64,000 bases of DNA, taken from Marinilabiliaceae bacterium JC040 (GTDB lineage Bacteria > Bacteroidota > Bacteroidia > Bacteroidales > Marinifilaceae). The translations under genes were made by a program, and so were the position numbers. The stretch spans positions 1-64,000 of the forward strand of contig SNAP01000006.1 in the NCBI GenBank assembly GCA_022496785.1, read 5' to 3'. This document shows positions 15,513-24,334 of the stretch, one piece after another. Under the pieces are notes generated by a model that saw nothing but the letters and a program-made list of their open reading frames with translations, was not told the DNA's origin and made no database searches. The stretch's first letter is position 1; the number at the start of each line of letters is the position of its first letter.

Positions 15513-16454
15513 ATGAAGAAATTTTTAATATCATTTTTTGTCTTACTAATATTATTTGTACTGATTTCATTTGGTGGTGGATATTATTTAATTGATGTAG
15601 CTCTAGTGCCTAAAAATGCAGGAGAAAAAGATTTAGTTGAGAGTTATAAAGTGATGTGTAAGGAATATCCTTATATAAAGCCTTGGGCTGACAGTTTAAA
15701 ATCAAATGGTTTGTTGAAAGATATTTATAAAGTAGATGGTAAAGATACAATCCATGCATATTATATTGAAGCAAAGCAAATCTCAAAGAAAACAGCTGTT
15801 GTTGTTCATGGATATACTGATAATGCAATTAGAATATTTCAAATTGCTTACATGTATCATCATGATTTAGGATATAATGTATTAATTCCAGACTTAAAGT
15901 ATCACGGATTAAGTCAAGGAGAATCTATACAAATGGGGTGGAAGGATAGATTGCAAGTAGAAGATTGGATGGATAGTGCTCATAAATTATGGCCAAATTC
16001 AAATATGCTAGTACATGGAATTTCTATGGGAGCAGCAACCACGATGATGGTTTCGGGAGATATTCAAGATTCGTATGTTAAATGTTTTATTGAAGATTGT
16101 GGATATACGAGTGTTTGGGATCAGTTTTCTAAAGAATTGAAGGAAGATTATGGTATGCCATCTTTCCCAATTTTAAATTGTGCAAATTTAATATGTAATT
16201 ATAAATATGGTTGGGATTTTAAAGAAGCCTCAGCATTAGAACAAGTAAGAAAATCGACATTACCTATGTTCTTTATTCATGGTAATATTGATACATATGT
16301 TCCAACACATATGGTATATTCTCTTTATAAAGCTAAAAAAGGAGAAAAGAAATTATGGGTAGTGAAAGATGCAAAACATGCCGTATCATACCAGAATAAT
16401 AAAGAAGAATATACAAGAAGGGTGAGGGAATTTACAGAGAAATATATGAACTAA
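15513..16454 (+). CDS. Membrane-anchored alpha/beta hydrolase
   Basis: N-terminal hydrophobic segment (KKFLISFFVLLILFVLISFGGGYYLI) serves as membrane anchor or uncleaved signal. The alpha/beta hydrolase domain has the oxyanion segment VVHGYTDNA, the nucleophile elbow HGISMGAA (Ser171 from this start), acid in FIHGNIDTYVP and His in VKDAKHAVSY. It resembles the YqkD/BAAT-like hydrolases of Bacteroidota and Firmicutes, whose substrates are mostly unknown. A second ATG six bases upstream (15507) is possible. The gene has its own promoter and shares a terminator with the convergent SDR gene. Confidence 0.83.
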   Translation: MKKFLISFFVLLILFVLISFGGGYYLIDVALVPKNAGEKDLVESYKVMCKEYPYIKPWADSLKSNGLLKDIYKVDGKDTIHAYYIEAKQISKKTAVVVHGYTDNAIRIFQIAYMYHHDLGYNVLIPDLKYHGLSQGESIQMGWKDRLQVEDWMDSAHKLWPNSNMLVHGISMGAATTMMVSGDIQDSYVKCFIEDCGYTSVWDQFSKELKEDYGMPSFPILNCANLICNYKYGWDFKEASALEQVRKSTLPMFFIHGNIDTYVPTHMVYSLYKAKKGEKKLWVVKDAKHAVSYQNNKEEYTRRVREFTEKYMN

Positions 16455-16466
16455 TAATAAACTATT

Positions 16467-16500
16467 AAGGTGTTGTCAATATAAAGACAACACCTTATTA
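16467..16500. terminator. Bidirectional terminator between convergent genes
   Basis: Stem TAAGGTGTTGTC / GACAACACCTTA with an 8-base loop, flanked by A-rich and T-rich tracts. It sits between the hydrolase stop (16454) and the SDR stop (16503) and can end both transcripts. Confidence 0.85.
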
Positions 16501-16502
16501 TT

Positions 16503-17261
16503 TTATGAACGTTTTGTATCTCTAGCGTTAGCTTGTGCAGTTGGCATTATTAATATATCATTAATATTTACATTGTCTGGTCGAGTTACAATAAATTCCA
16601 TAGTACTTGCTATATCTTCAGCATGTAAAGGTTCGAATCCGTTATATACATCGTCAGCTTTATTGGTATCTCCTTTATATCTAACAATAGAGAATTCAGT
16701 TTCTACCATACCTGGAGCTATTGATGAAACTTTAATACCATGTTTTAGCATATCTATTCTCATTCCCTTAGTAAGAGCTTCTACTGCATGTTTTGTTGCG
16801 CAATATACGTTACCTCCAGGATAGACTTCTTTACCAGCAATAGAAGAAATATTTATAATATGTCCTTTTTGATTTTTTATCATTAGAGGGGCAATCGATC
16901 GACTTATATATAATAAACCCTTGATATTTGTATCTATCATTCTTTCCCAATCATCTACTACTCCTTCTTGAATATCAGAAGTTCCAACAGCTAAACCTGC
17001 ATTATTTATAAGTAAATCTATATTTTTCCAATTTGAAGGGAGATTATTGATAGCTGTTTCAACATTGTCTTGATTTCTTACGTCAAGTTGTATCGTATAT
17101 ATATCTGAATTAAAAGAATCTTCTAATTCGTTTTTTAGTTTTAATAATCTTTCCTCTCTTCTTCCTACAATAATTAAATTGTAACCTAGTTTTGCTAAAG
17201 TTCTAGCACATGCTTCACCAATACCTGATGTGCTACCTGTGACTAATGCTATTTTTTTCAT
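16503..17261 (-). CDS. Short-chain dehydrogenase (YdfG-like NADP-dependent oxidoreductase)
   Basis: Classical SDR of usual length. Nucleotide site TGSTSGIG (8-15), the NADP-favouring GRREERL (33-39), NNAG (86-89), and the catalytic Ser140-Tyr153-Lys157 in NISSIAG and YCATK. The best resemblance is to E. coli YdfG, which oxidises 3-hydroxypropionate, serine and L-allo-threonine with NADP; the ending PTAQANARDTKRS is also like YdfG. The true substrate cannot be fixed by eye. Monocistronic. Confidence 0.87.
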   Translation of the reverse strand: MKKIALVTGSTSGIGEACARTLAKLGYNLIIVGRREERLLKLKNELEDSFNSDIYTIQLDVRNQDNVETAINNLPSNWKNIDLLINNAGLAVGTSDIQEGVVDDWERMIDTNIKGLLYISRSIAPLMIKNQKGHIINISSIAGKEVYPGGNVYCATKHAVEALTKGMRIDMLKHGIKVSSIAPGMVETEFSIVRYKGDTNKADDVYNGFEPLHAEDIASTMEFIVTRPDNVNINDILIMPTAQANARDTKRS

Positions 17262-17304
17262 TTGTTTTTCGTATTATGTTTTGCGTAAATATATACACTA
17301 TTAT

Positions 17305-17949
17305 TTAAAATAATTGTAGTTTAACCCCAAAAGCTATAGATATTATATCTTTAACATTAACGTAATCATTTTGTACAGCTGTAATTATATACATATCACA
17401 ACTTGTAATTTCATAATATAAAGATAATTCTTTATGTTTTAATCTATTAAGGCTTATGTTTATTCTCTGTCCACAACCTATATGAGCTCTTATTTTAGTT
17501 GGAACGCTGTAGTAACCTTTAGGATATCTATCTGGATCTTTAACCCAAAAATCTCTACCTAAGATAGTATTTAAATATATGCTTCCAAAAAGAGGTTCAA
17601 CACTAAGTTTCTTATTAATAGTAATTTTCCAAGGTATATATGCTTGCTTAAGAGTAAAAGTCAATTTTGGTTTATTAGAATGATATTTAGCTATAAAACC
17701 AGCAAATATACTAGTTTCCCAATTTCTTTTTTTACCGTATTGCCAACCAAATCCACAGCTTACAGTTCCCATTCCTCCATAAAAATTAATTACAGAAAAA
17801 TTAGGCATTAGATTCATCCATTTATCTTTCTGAGCTTGTACAAATAATTCCCTTTTATCTAATTTGTTTTTATTTTGGGAAAAAGAATATTGTTGGAAAG
17901 AAAGGAATATAATAAGCAAAAGAGGATATTTAAAATTTAATAATTTCAT
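17305..17949 (-). CDS. Predicted outer-membrane beta-barrel-like protein
   Basis: The frame opens at a TTG (18003), but the ATG at 17949 gives a clean signal peptide (MKLLNFKYPLLLIIFLSFQQYSFS) and is preferred. The mature part has alternating aromatic strands (WETSIFAGFIAKY, LTFTLKQAYIPWKI, AHIGCGQRINISLN, LSLYYEITSCDMYIIT) ending in SIAFGVKLQLF, a barrel-like C-terminus with terminal Phe. No named family. It overlaps the end of the metallophosphatase gene by 20 bases and is probably cotranscribed with it. Confidence 0.68.
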   Translation of the reverse strand: MKLLNFKYPLLLIIFLSFQQYSFSQNKNKLDKRELFVQAQKDKWMNLMPNFSVINFYGGMGTVSCGFGWQYGKKRNWETSIFAGFIAKYHSNKPKLTFTLKQAYIPWKITINKKLSVEPLFGSIYLNTILGRDFWVKDPDRYPKGYYSVPTKIRAHIGCGQRINISLNRLKHKELSLYYEITSCDMYIITAVQNDYVNVKDIISIAFGVKLQLF

Positions 17950-18742
17950 ATTCGTATGTGTGATTATCGTGAATTGTAAAAAGAATATAACTTCTATGTC
18001 CAATGGTATCGCAACCGTAGTAAGTTATTCCATCGTTAAAAATATCTCTAATTTTAAGACAGTGTTCATGAGCATTTGTACAGAAGAGTGTATTTTTAAA
18101 GTTGTTTACATATGATTCAAAGAATGTTGCTACATTGTTATTGAATATATTACTGTATGGAGGGACATGCATAGCGAATATAGTTTGTTCATAATCTTGA
18201 TTATTGGATTTTAATTCATTTTCTATAAAACTAAAATCTGGAATGGGTTTTGAATAATCGTTGTCGAGAGCATTAGTATTAAGACAAAGAAATTTTGTAT
18301 CACCTGCAATAAATGAATAGTTTTCTTTTCCAAAAACTTTTTCAAAAGCTTCTTCTCCCGTACCTAAGTAATCGTGGTTTCCAATAATGACAACGTATGG
18401 AGCTTTTAATTTATTTAATAGATCTCGTTGTTCCATAAATTCTTTAGTAAGTCCAAAATCACTAATATCACCTCCATGGATTACAAAATCGATATCATCT
18501 CTTTTATTGATGTGGTTTACAAAATCTCTTGTTTCATCAAAAAAACGTTGACTATCTCCCATCATTACAAAGCGAATAGTCTTTTTATCTTTACAATTTC
18601 TAGTAATTTTAGCTATGTTCTTAGCATTAATATTAGTTTCTCCAGTTATATGAACATCATATGGATGACTCTCAAAATAGTCACATCCTGTTAATAAAAT
18701 AAGGCAGGATAGAATCTTGCTGATAAATAATATTCTTTTCAT
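17930..18742 (-). CDS. Calcineurin-like metallophosphoesterase lipoprotein
   Basis: Start at the ATG 18742 (a TTG at 18778 overlaps a promoter box). Lipobox LLTGC (Cys20). All dimetal phosphoesterase motifs appear in order: MMGDSQR, IHGGDISD, IGNHDYLG, MHVPPYS and NAHEHC. Members hydrolyse phosphoesters, often nucleotides or phospholipid headgroups, in the periplasm or at the outer membrane. The substrate is not clear. It is followed with a 20-base overlap by an outer-membrane-type protein gene. Confidence 0.85.
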   Translation of the reverse strand: MKRILFISKILSCLILLTGCDYFESHPYDVHITGETNINAKNIAKITRNCKDKKTIRFVMMGDSQRFFDETRDFVNHINKRDDIDFVIHGGDISDFGLTKEFMEQRDLLNKLKAPYVVIIGNHDYLGTGEEAFEKVFGKENYSFIAGDTKFLCLNTNALDNDYSKPIPDFSFIENELKSNNQDYEQTIFAMHVPPYSNIFNNNVATFFESYVNNFKNTLFCTNAHEHCLKIRDIFNDGITYYGCDTIGHRSYILFTIHDNHTYEYEIIKF

Positions 18743-18775
18743 ATCAGTGCTAGTATTTATGATTTTTATATGTTC

Positions 18776-18783
18776 CAAAATTA
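18776..18783 (-). promoter_or_regulatory. -7 promoter box for the phosphoesterase operon
   Basis: TAATTTTG on the minus strand, 34 bases upstream of the ATG at 18742 and overlapping the alternative TTG start, which it therefore argues against. Confidence 0.55.
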
Positions 18784-18884
18784 ATAATTGTTTTGACTTT
18801 CTTGATATGTTATAGAATAAATGAAATCTTATTTCACCTAAAGGTAAGCCTTAAATGTGTCTTAACATATCAATCTAAATTTCA

Positions 18885-18892
18885 TATCTTTG
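18885..18892 (+). promoter_or_regulatory. -7 promoter box for nnrD/nnrE
   Basis: TATCTTTG, 33 bases before the ATG at 18926. Confidence 0.68.
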
Positions 18893-18925
18893 TCCCTAAG
18901 ATAATTATATATAAATATTTATAAT

Positions 18926-20461
18926 ATGAAGATTTTTGAGGCTGACAAAATTAGGGAAATAGATAGAAAAACTGTAGAGGATAGAAAGATATCTTCTACA
19001 GAATTAATGGAAGAGGCTGCTTTCTCAATTTTTAAAATAATTATAAAAAGTTGGCCAGTAAATACAAGAATATCAGTATGGGCTGGATCTGGAAATAATG
19101 GTGGTGATGGATTGGTTATTGCTAGGCTTCTTATTTCAAAGGGTTATAAAGTTGAAATATATTTGTGGAATCCTAATAATAAATTATCTGAAGATTGTAG
19201 AATAAATCTTAGTAGATTAGATAAGAGTTTAGTTCATGAGATATCTAGAGAATTTAGTGGTAATGAATTTAATTTACCTAAATCTGATTTATATATTGAT
19301 TCATTATTTGGTTCAGGACTAAATAGACCCATAGAAGGAACCTTAGGTCAACTTATAAAGCATATCAATAAATCTAATATAGATGTTGTATCAATAGATA
19401 TTCCTTCTGGTTTAATGTTAAAAGATAATACGGATATTATTGTAAAAGCCAAATACACAATTAGTATAGATAGACCTAAATTACAATTTTTCTTTCCAGA
19501 GAATCATAAATATATTGGAAATTTATTGATATCTCCTCTTAAATTATCTCAATTAGCGATAGATAATACAAAATCAAATTATCATTTAACAACAGTTTCA
19601 GAGATTAAAAAAATATTTAAACCTCGATCATTATTTGATCATAAAGGTAAATTTGGACATTTATTAATTATAGCTGGTTCGAGAGGGATGTCAGGAGCTT
19701 CTATATTGTCGGCTAAGGGAGCTTTAAGATCTGGGGTGGGATTATTATCTATAGCTAGTCCATCTTGTAATAGGTTAATTGTTCAAACAGCGTCACCTGA
19801 GGCAATGTTGATAGAATTAGGAGAAAATAATATTTTTGATATAAATAAAGAGAATAGTTTAAACTTTAATAAATATAGAACTTTAGTTATTGGTCCAGGT
19901 TTAGGACAAACTAGTCAGGGTTTTTTATCTTTTAAAAAATTATTGCAGCAAATTAAACAGTCAATTATTTTAGATGCAGATGGTATAAATTATTTTTCAC
20001 AATTATCTGAGAAAGAACAAGTATTACCAGAAGGCAGTATAATAACTCCTCATTTAAAGGAGTTGGAAAGGATAATAGGTAAAGTCAGTAATCATTATGA
20101 AAGAATTCAAAAGACTATTGATTTATGTAAAAGATTAAATTCTTATGTAGTAATAAAAGGAAAATATTCTGTAATTGTAGCTCCTGATGGTAATTGTTAT
20201 TTTAATCCTACTGGAAATCCTGGAATGGCAACAGGAGGTAGTGGAGATGTGCTTTCTGGTATATTAGGTTCTTTATTATCACAAGGATATTCATCTTTAG
20301 AATCTGCAATTTTTGGAGTTTATTTACATGGTAAGGCAGGAGACTTAGCTAAGGAAAAATATGGAGAAACAGCTTTAATAGCTAGTGATATTGTAGATAA
20401 TTTATCAGTAGTATTAGCAGATATTGAAAATAATAAGGTATGTAGAAATCTAATTTCATAA
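18926..20461 (+). CDS. nnr: Bifunctional NAD(P)H-hydrate epimerase / ADP-dependent NAD(P)HX dehydratase
   Basis: Repairs hydrated NAD(P)H: the N-terminal YjeF_N epimerase interconverts R- and S-NAD(P)HX and the C-terminal kinase-like dehydratase regenerates NAD(P)H with ADP. The epimerase is residues about 1-210, with AGSGNNGGDGLVIARLL and DSLFGSGLNRPI. The dehydratase is about 225-500, with GSRGMSGASILSAKGALRSGVGLL, ITPHLKELERI and NPTGNPGMATGGSGDVLSGILG. The full 511-aa length fits the fused bacterial form. Transcribed alone from a good promoter. Confidence 0.96.
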   Translation: MKIFEADKIREIDRKTVEDRKISSTELMEEAAFSIFKIIIKSWPVNTRISVWAGSGNNGGDGLVIARLLISKGYKVEIYLWNPNNKLSEDCRINLSRLDKSLVHEISREFSGNEFNLPKSDLYIDSLFGSGLNRPIEGTLGQLIKHINKSNIDVVSIDIPSGLMLKDNTDIIVKAKYTISIDRPKLQFFFPENHKYIGNLLISPLKLSQLAIDNTKSNYHLTTVSEIKKIFKPRSLFDHKGKFGHLLIIAGSRGMSGASILSAKGALRSGVGLLSIASPSCNRLIVQTASPEAMLIELGENNIFDINKENSLNFNKYRTLVIGPGLGQTSQGFLSFKKLLQQIKQSIILDADGINYFSQLSEKEQVLPEGSIITPHLKELERIIGKVSNHYERIQKTIDLCKRLNSYVVIKGKYSVIVAPDGNCYFNPTGNPGMATGGSGDVLSGILGSLLSQGYSSLESAIFGVYLHGKAGDLAKEKYGETALIASDIVDNLSVVLADIENNKVCRNLIS

Positions 20462-20538
20462 TGTATTGATAATCTGAGTAATATCGGAAACAATTTAATA
20501 AATGTGTTAATATCTTTTAATATTAATACTTGCTTTTG

Positions 20539-20546
20539 TATATTTG
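20539..20546 (+). promoter_or_regulatory. -7 promoter box for the DUF523 operon
   Basis: TATATTTG, 20 bases before the ATG at 20567, giving a very short leader. Confidence 0.6.
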
Positions 20547-20566
20547 GCTTTTCAAAATAATATAAT

Positions 20567-21094
20567 ATGCCTAAAAAGATAATTGTAAGTGCTTGTTTAG
20601 CAGGAGTTAAGTGTAGGTATGATGGAGGAAGTAATGAAAATAAAGACATTGTTGATCTTGTGAATAGTGGTAAAGCTGTTACTGTCTGTTCTGAATGTCT
20701 TGGTGGATTACCAACTCCGAGGGTAAGTTGTGAAATACAGTGGCTTAGTAAAGATGAAAAACCAAAATCAGTAGAAGATTTATTATCGATTGATAAATCA
20801 ATAGTTTTAAAAGCTGAAGGTAAGAAAAGGTATGTAGTAAATAAAGAAGGAATAGATTGCACAAAAGAATTTGAATTTGGTGCAAAGAGAGCTCTTGATA
20901 TTGCTAAAATTCACAATGCAGAAATTGCAATTTTACAAGAAAGAAGTCCTTCTTGTGGTTGTGGTAAAATATATGATGGAACATTCTCAAAAAATCTTAT
21001 AGAGGGTAAAGGGCTTACAGCCGAACTATTCGAAGAAAATGGTATAAAAGTTTGTAATATTAATAATTACCAAAAACATCTAAACAATGAATAA
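20567..21094 (+). CDS. DUF523 family protein
   Basis: Matches DUF523: N-terminal VSACLAGVKCRYDGGSN, the CSECLGGLPTPR segment, and a late ILQERSPSCGCGKIYDGTF. Three conserved cysteine clusters (Cys9, Cys14; Cys41, Cys44; Cys128, Cys130 region) suggest metal or FeS binding. The biochemical role of the family is not established. Its 3' end overlaps the next gene by 8 bases, so the two are translationally coupled. Confidence 0.88.
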   Translation: MPKKIIVSACLAGVKCRYDGGSNENKDIVDLVNSGKAVTVCSECLGGLPTPRVSCEIQWLSKDEKPKSVEDLLSIDKSIVLKAEGKKRYVVNKEGIDCTKEFEFGAKRALDIAKIHNAEIAILQERSPSCGCGKIYDGTFSKNLIEGKGLTAELFEENGIKVCNINNYQKHLNNE

Positions 21095-21494
21095 AGAATA
21101 TATATACGAGTTAGAATTGGAAGTTAGGGATTATGAATGTGATTTACAAGGTATTGTGAATAATTCAGTTTATCAAAACTATTTAGAACATGCTCGTCAT
21201 AAATTCCTACATGCTATAGGATTAGATTTTGCAGATCTTTTTGCTAAAGGAATAAAAACCGTAGTTGCTAAAGTAGAAATTAATTATAAGCAATCATTGC
21301 TACCTTCAGATAAATTTGTTGTAAGAATAAATTGTGTGAAAGAAGGTATAAAATATGTTTTTTACCAAGATATTTATAGAAAATCAGATAACAAGTTGTG
21401 CATCGTGGGGAAAGTAACAGCAGTTTGTGTTATTAATGGTAGATTGGGAGATTCTGATGAACTTATGAAAGCAATAGAAAATTATAAAAAATAA
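21087..21494 (+). CDS. Acyl-CoA thioesterase (YbgC/4HBT hotdog family)
   Basis: Single hotdog domain of normal length. The family motif is seen in RDYECDLQGIVNNSVYQNYLEHARHKFL, the equivalent of the YbgC active-site helix. The second half has VEINYKQSLLPSDKFVVRI and a short C-terminal helix. These enzymes hydrolyse acyl-CoA thioesters in the cytoplasm; chain-length preference cannot be predicted. The start overlaps the DUF523 stop by 8 bases. Confidence 0.88.
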   Translation: MNKEYIYELELEVRDYECDLQGIVNNSVYQNYLEHARHKFLHAIGLDFADLFAKGIKTVVAKVEINYKQSLLPSDKFVVRINCVKEGIKYVFYQDIYRKSDNKLCIVGKVTAVCVINGRLGDSDELMKAIENYKK

Positions 21495-21527
21495 CTATAT
21501 TAATTAAACACAAAAACTTAAATTATT

Positions 21528-22190
21528 ATGAAAAAATTGATTATTGTTGCCCTATTATTAACGGCAATGTTTTCAGCAAAAGCTCAGAATATCCAAACTC
21601 ATTATGATATGGGTAAAGATAGAGGTTATCTTACAACAACAATTGAAATGTTCAAAGCTGATAAGTGGGGTAATACTTTCTTCTTTGTTGATTATGACTA
21701 TAATAGAGATAAAGATCATGGACCTTCTTTCTCATATTTCGAAATAGCTAGATGTTTTTCTATTAAAAATGGATTTTCTGCTCAAGTAGAATATAATGGT
21801 GGTATGTTTATACAAGATGCATGGTTAGCCGGTGTTGATTATTCTATGCATAATGCAGATTATACTCAAACTTTATCTTTAAAGGCTTTATATAAGCATA
21901 TTGAAGATAATAAATATGAGAATTCTTTCCAATTAACAGCTGTTTGGGGAATGCATTTCTTTGATAGAAAAGTTTCTTTTACTGGTTTTGCTGATTTCTG
22001 GAGAGAAAGAATAAATTGGCATAATGGTGAGACTTCTGATTTTGTTTTTATTGCTGAACCGCAAATTTGGTATAATGTAAATAAACATTTTTCTGTTGGT
22101 TCGGAGATAGAGATAGCCAATAATTTTTCAGGAAACAAGAATAAAGGTTTTAAAGTAAATCCTACTTTAGCTTTAAAGTGGAATTTCTAA
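21528..22190 (+). CDS. DUF5020 family outer-membrane protein (Tsx-like channel)
   Basis: Signal peptide MKKLIIVALLLTAMFSAKAQ, then a 12-strand-like sequence rich in aromatic residues (TFFFVDYDYNRD, FSYFEIARCFSI, FSAQVEYNGGMFIQDAWLAGVDY) ending in TLALKWNF, with the terminal Phe of an outer-membrane barrel. This is the DUF5020 pattern, related to the nucleoside channel Tsx. It lies 13 bases before a purine-type NCS2 permease gene, which supports nucleoside or nucleobase uptake. Function in this organism is inferred from the pairing. Confidence 0.82.
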   Translation: MKKLIIVALLLTAMFSAKAQNIQTHYDMGKDRGYLTTTIEMFKADKWGNTFFFVDYDYNRDKDHGPSFSYFEIARCFSIKNGFSAQVEYNGGMFIQDAWLAGVDYSMHNADYTQTLSLKALYKHIEDNKYENSFQLTAVWGMHFFDRKVSFTGFADFWRERINWHNGETSDFVFIAEPQIWYNVNKHFSVGSEIEIANNFSGNKNKGFKVNPTLALKWNF

Positions 22191-22203
22191 TTGATATATT
22201 AGT

Positions 22204-23511
22204 ATGAAAGCGTTAGACAATTTTTTCGGAATCTCAAAATCAGGTTCTACATTTAAAACAGAAATAGTTGCAGGTATAACAACATTTATGACAATGGCTT
22301 ATATCTTAGCAGTAAATCCATCTATCTTATCTGTTGCTATGGGTAAGGAAAATATGGGAGCAATTTTTACTGCTACTGTCCTTGCTGCTATTATTGGTAC
22401 TGTAGTTATGGCATTAGTTGCTAAACTACCATTTGCTTTAGCTCCAGGAATGGGATTAAATGCATTTTTCGCATTTACAGTTGTTGCTCAAATGGGTTAT
22501 TCATGGCAATTTGCTTTAACAGCAGTATTGCTAGAAGGTATAATCTTTATTGTTCTTACAGCAACTAATATTAGAGAAATAATTGTAAATATTATTCCTG
22601 TAAATATTAAATATGCTGTTTCGTCGGGTATTGGACTTTTTATAGCATTTATTGGACTTAAAAATGCTGGAATTATTGTTGCTAATGATGCAACATTTGT
22701 TTCTTTAGCTCCAAATATTTTCGAAGGTTCAGTTCTTGTTTGTTTAATAGGTATTCTATTAACAGGTGTATTATATGCATTAAAAGTTAAAGGTGCATTA
22801 TTGATTGGTATATTTGTATCTACAATTATAGGTATTCCTTTTGGAATTACTCCTCTACCAGAAAATGTAGTTTCTACTCCTCCTTCTATAAGTAATATTT
22901 GCTGTCAATTTGAATGGGATAAAATATTTACTACAGATATGGCAATTGTATTATTTACTTTCTTATTTGTAGATATGTTTGATACAGTAGGTACTCTTAT
23001 TGGAGTAACATCAAAAGCAGGAATGTTAACTAAAGACAATAAAGTGCCAAGAGTAAAACAAGCTTTATTTGCTGATGCTATTGCTACTACTTGTGGTGCT
23101 GTATTAGGAACTTCTACTGTTACTACATATGTAGAAAGTGCTTCTGGTGTTGCGGAAGGTGGTAGAACTGGTATGACTGCTCTATCTACTGCATGTATGT
23201 TCTTTTTAGCATTATTCTTATCTCCAATATTTTTAATGATACCTGCTGCTGCTACAGCTCCAGCTCTATTTATTGTAGGTTTGTTTATGATGTCTCCTAT
23301 TAAGAATATAGACTTTGAAGATTTTACAGAAGCTTTACCAGCTTTCTTTACGGTAATAATGATGCCTTTATGTTATAGTATTGCTGATGGTATTATCTTT
23401 GGAATGTTATCATATGTACTATTGAAATTATTTACAGGTAGATTTAAAGATATTTCAATACCAATGTACCTATTAGCTGCATTGTTTATATTGAAGTTTA
23501 TTTATATGTAA
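22204..23511 (+). CDS. NCS2/AzgA-type hypoxanthine-guanine permease
   Basis: Inner-membrane nucleobase transporter of 435 aa with about 12-14 helices. Characteristic AzgA/PbuG segments: N-terminal FFGISKSGSTFKTEIVAGITTFMTMAYILAVNP, APGMGLNAFFAF in helix 3, and the substrate-site segments LFVDMFDTVGTLIGV and GTSTVTTYVESASGVAEGGRTGMTAL. AzgA-type proteins import hypoxanthine, guanine or adenine with protons. Probably cotranscribed with the DUF5020 channel and followed by a terminator. Confidence 0.93.
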   Translation: MKALDNFFGISKSGSTFKTEIVAGITTFMTMAYILAVNPSILSVAMGKENMGAIFTATVLAAIIGTVVMALVAKLPFALAPGMGLNAFFAFTVVAQMGYSWQFALTAVLLEGIIFIVLTATNIREIIVNIIPVNIKYAVSSGIGLFIAFIGLKNAGIIVANDATFVSLAPNIFEGSVLVCLIGILLTGVLYALKVKGALLIGIFVSTIIGIPFGITPLPENVVSTPPSISNICCQFEWDKIFTTDMAIVLFTFLFVDMFDTVGTLIGVTSKAGMLTKDNKVPRVKQALFADAIATTCGAVLGTSTVTTYVESASGVAEGGRTGMTALSTACMFFLALFLSPIFLMIPAAATAPALFIVGLFMMSPIKNIDFEDFTEALPAFFTVIMMPLCYSIADGIIFGMLSYVLLKLFTGRFKDISIPMYLLAALFILKFIYM

Positions 23512-23530
23512 TTATTTACTTAATATATAC

Positions 23531-23567
23531 AAAAAAGACATGTTTTTATAACATGTCTTTTTTTTTG
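23531..23567 (+). terminator. Terminator after the purine permease
   Basis: Stem AAAAGACATGT / ACATGTCTTTT with a short loop and a long T tract. Confidence 0.88.
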
Positions 23568-23638
23568 TAACAATAAAATTCTACTTTTATAGAACTTTAA
23601 GTGAGTTTATTCTTTACGTTGGACAAAATATCAAAATA

Positions 23639-24328
23639 ATGAAACGAATACCTTTAGATAATAAATTAGTTGATGTTGTAAGAGGTGACTTTTTATTATT
23701 TCTAATTTTTTATAGATTAGGAATAACTGAAGCATACGGAAACCTTACTGTCAGACAGGCTTGTATAAAATATAAAGTTGATGTTGATTTCTGTACTTTA
23801 GTTGTTAATTCTTTTCTTGATAGAAATTATGTTCCTGAAATTAATGTAGAGAATATTTCTGTTGATAACATAATGACATATTTAAGTCGTTTACATGAAA
23901 CATATGTTAACGAGTATATAAGAGAAATAAAAGAAAAATTTATCAGTTTGAGACAACTAAAATCAACGCGTACTCTAAATATGATAAATAAAATATTTTT
24001 AAAGTCAGAAAATAATTATTTGCTTCATCAAAATTATAAACTTGAATATGTTTATCCATATGTAGAAAAATATCTTAAAGGTGAACTTAATGAATTAAAA
24101 GATGATATTTATTTCTTTATTAAGTATGAAGAAGAAACATATAAAGATGAATGTGAAGCAGAAATTGATGATTTAATTAATTTATGTCTTGCATATGTGC
24201 CTCCTGGCCGTCAAAGGGAAAGTGTTATTTTATTAGGAGTTTTAGAGAGTTTTAAAAGAGATGTTATGCACTATCTTAAAATAGAGCAATTATGTCTTTT
24301 TGATAGAGTTAGAAAGTTGAAATCATAA
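23639..24328 (+). CDS. Helical protein, possibly hemerythrin/RIC-like
   Basis: All-helical 229-aa protein. The N-terminus (VVRGDFLLFLIFYRLGIT...LTVRQACIKYKVDVDFCTLVVNSFL) resembles a ScdA_N/RIC N-terminal domain. The rest could be a four-helix hemerythrin-like bundle: His86 (RLHETY), His130 (LLHQNY), Glu164-166 (KYEEETY) and HYLKIEQLCLFDRV (His211, Glu216) fall in suggestive places, but the ligand set is incomplete and spacing is off, so the assignment is tentative. RIC proteins repair iron clusters damaged by NO or O2. It starts 6 bases before a LuxR-type regulator gene. Confidence 0.5.
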   Translation: MKRIPLDNKLVDVVRGDFLLFLIFYRLGITEAYGNLTVRQACIKYKVDVDFCTLVVNSFLDRNYVPEINVENISVDNIMTYLSRLHETYVNEYIREIKEKFISLRQLKSTRTLNMINKIFLKSENNYLLHQNYKLEYVYPYVEKYLKGELNELKDDIYFFIKYEEETYKDECEAEIDDLINLCLAYVPPGRQRESVILLGVLESFKRDVMHYLKIEQLCLFDRVRKLKS

Positions 24329-24334
24329 AATAGT

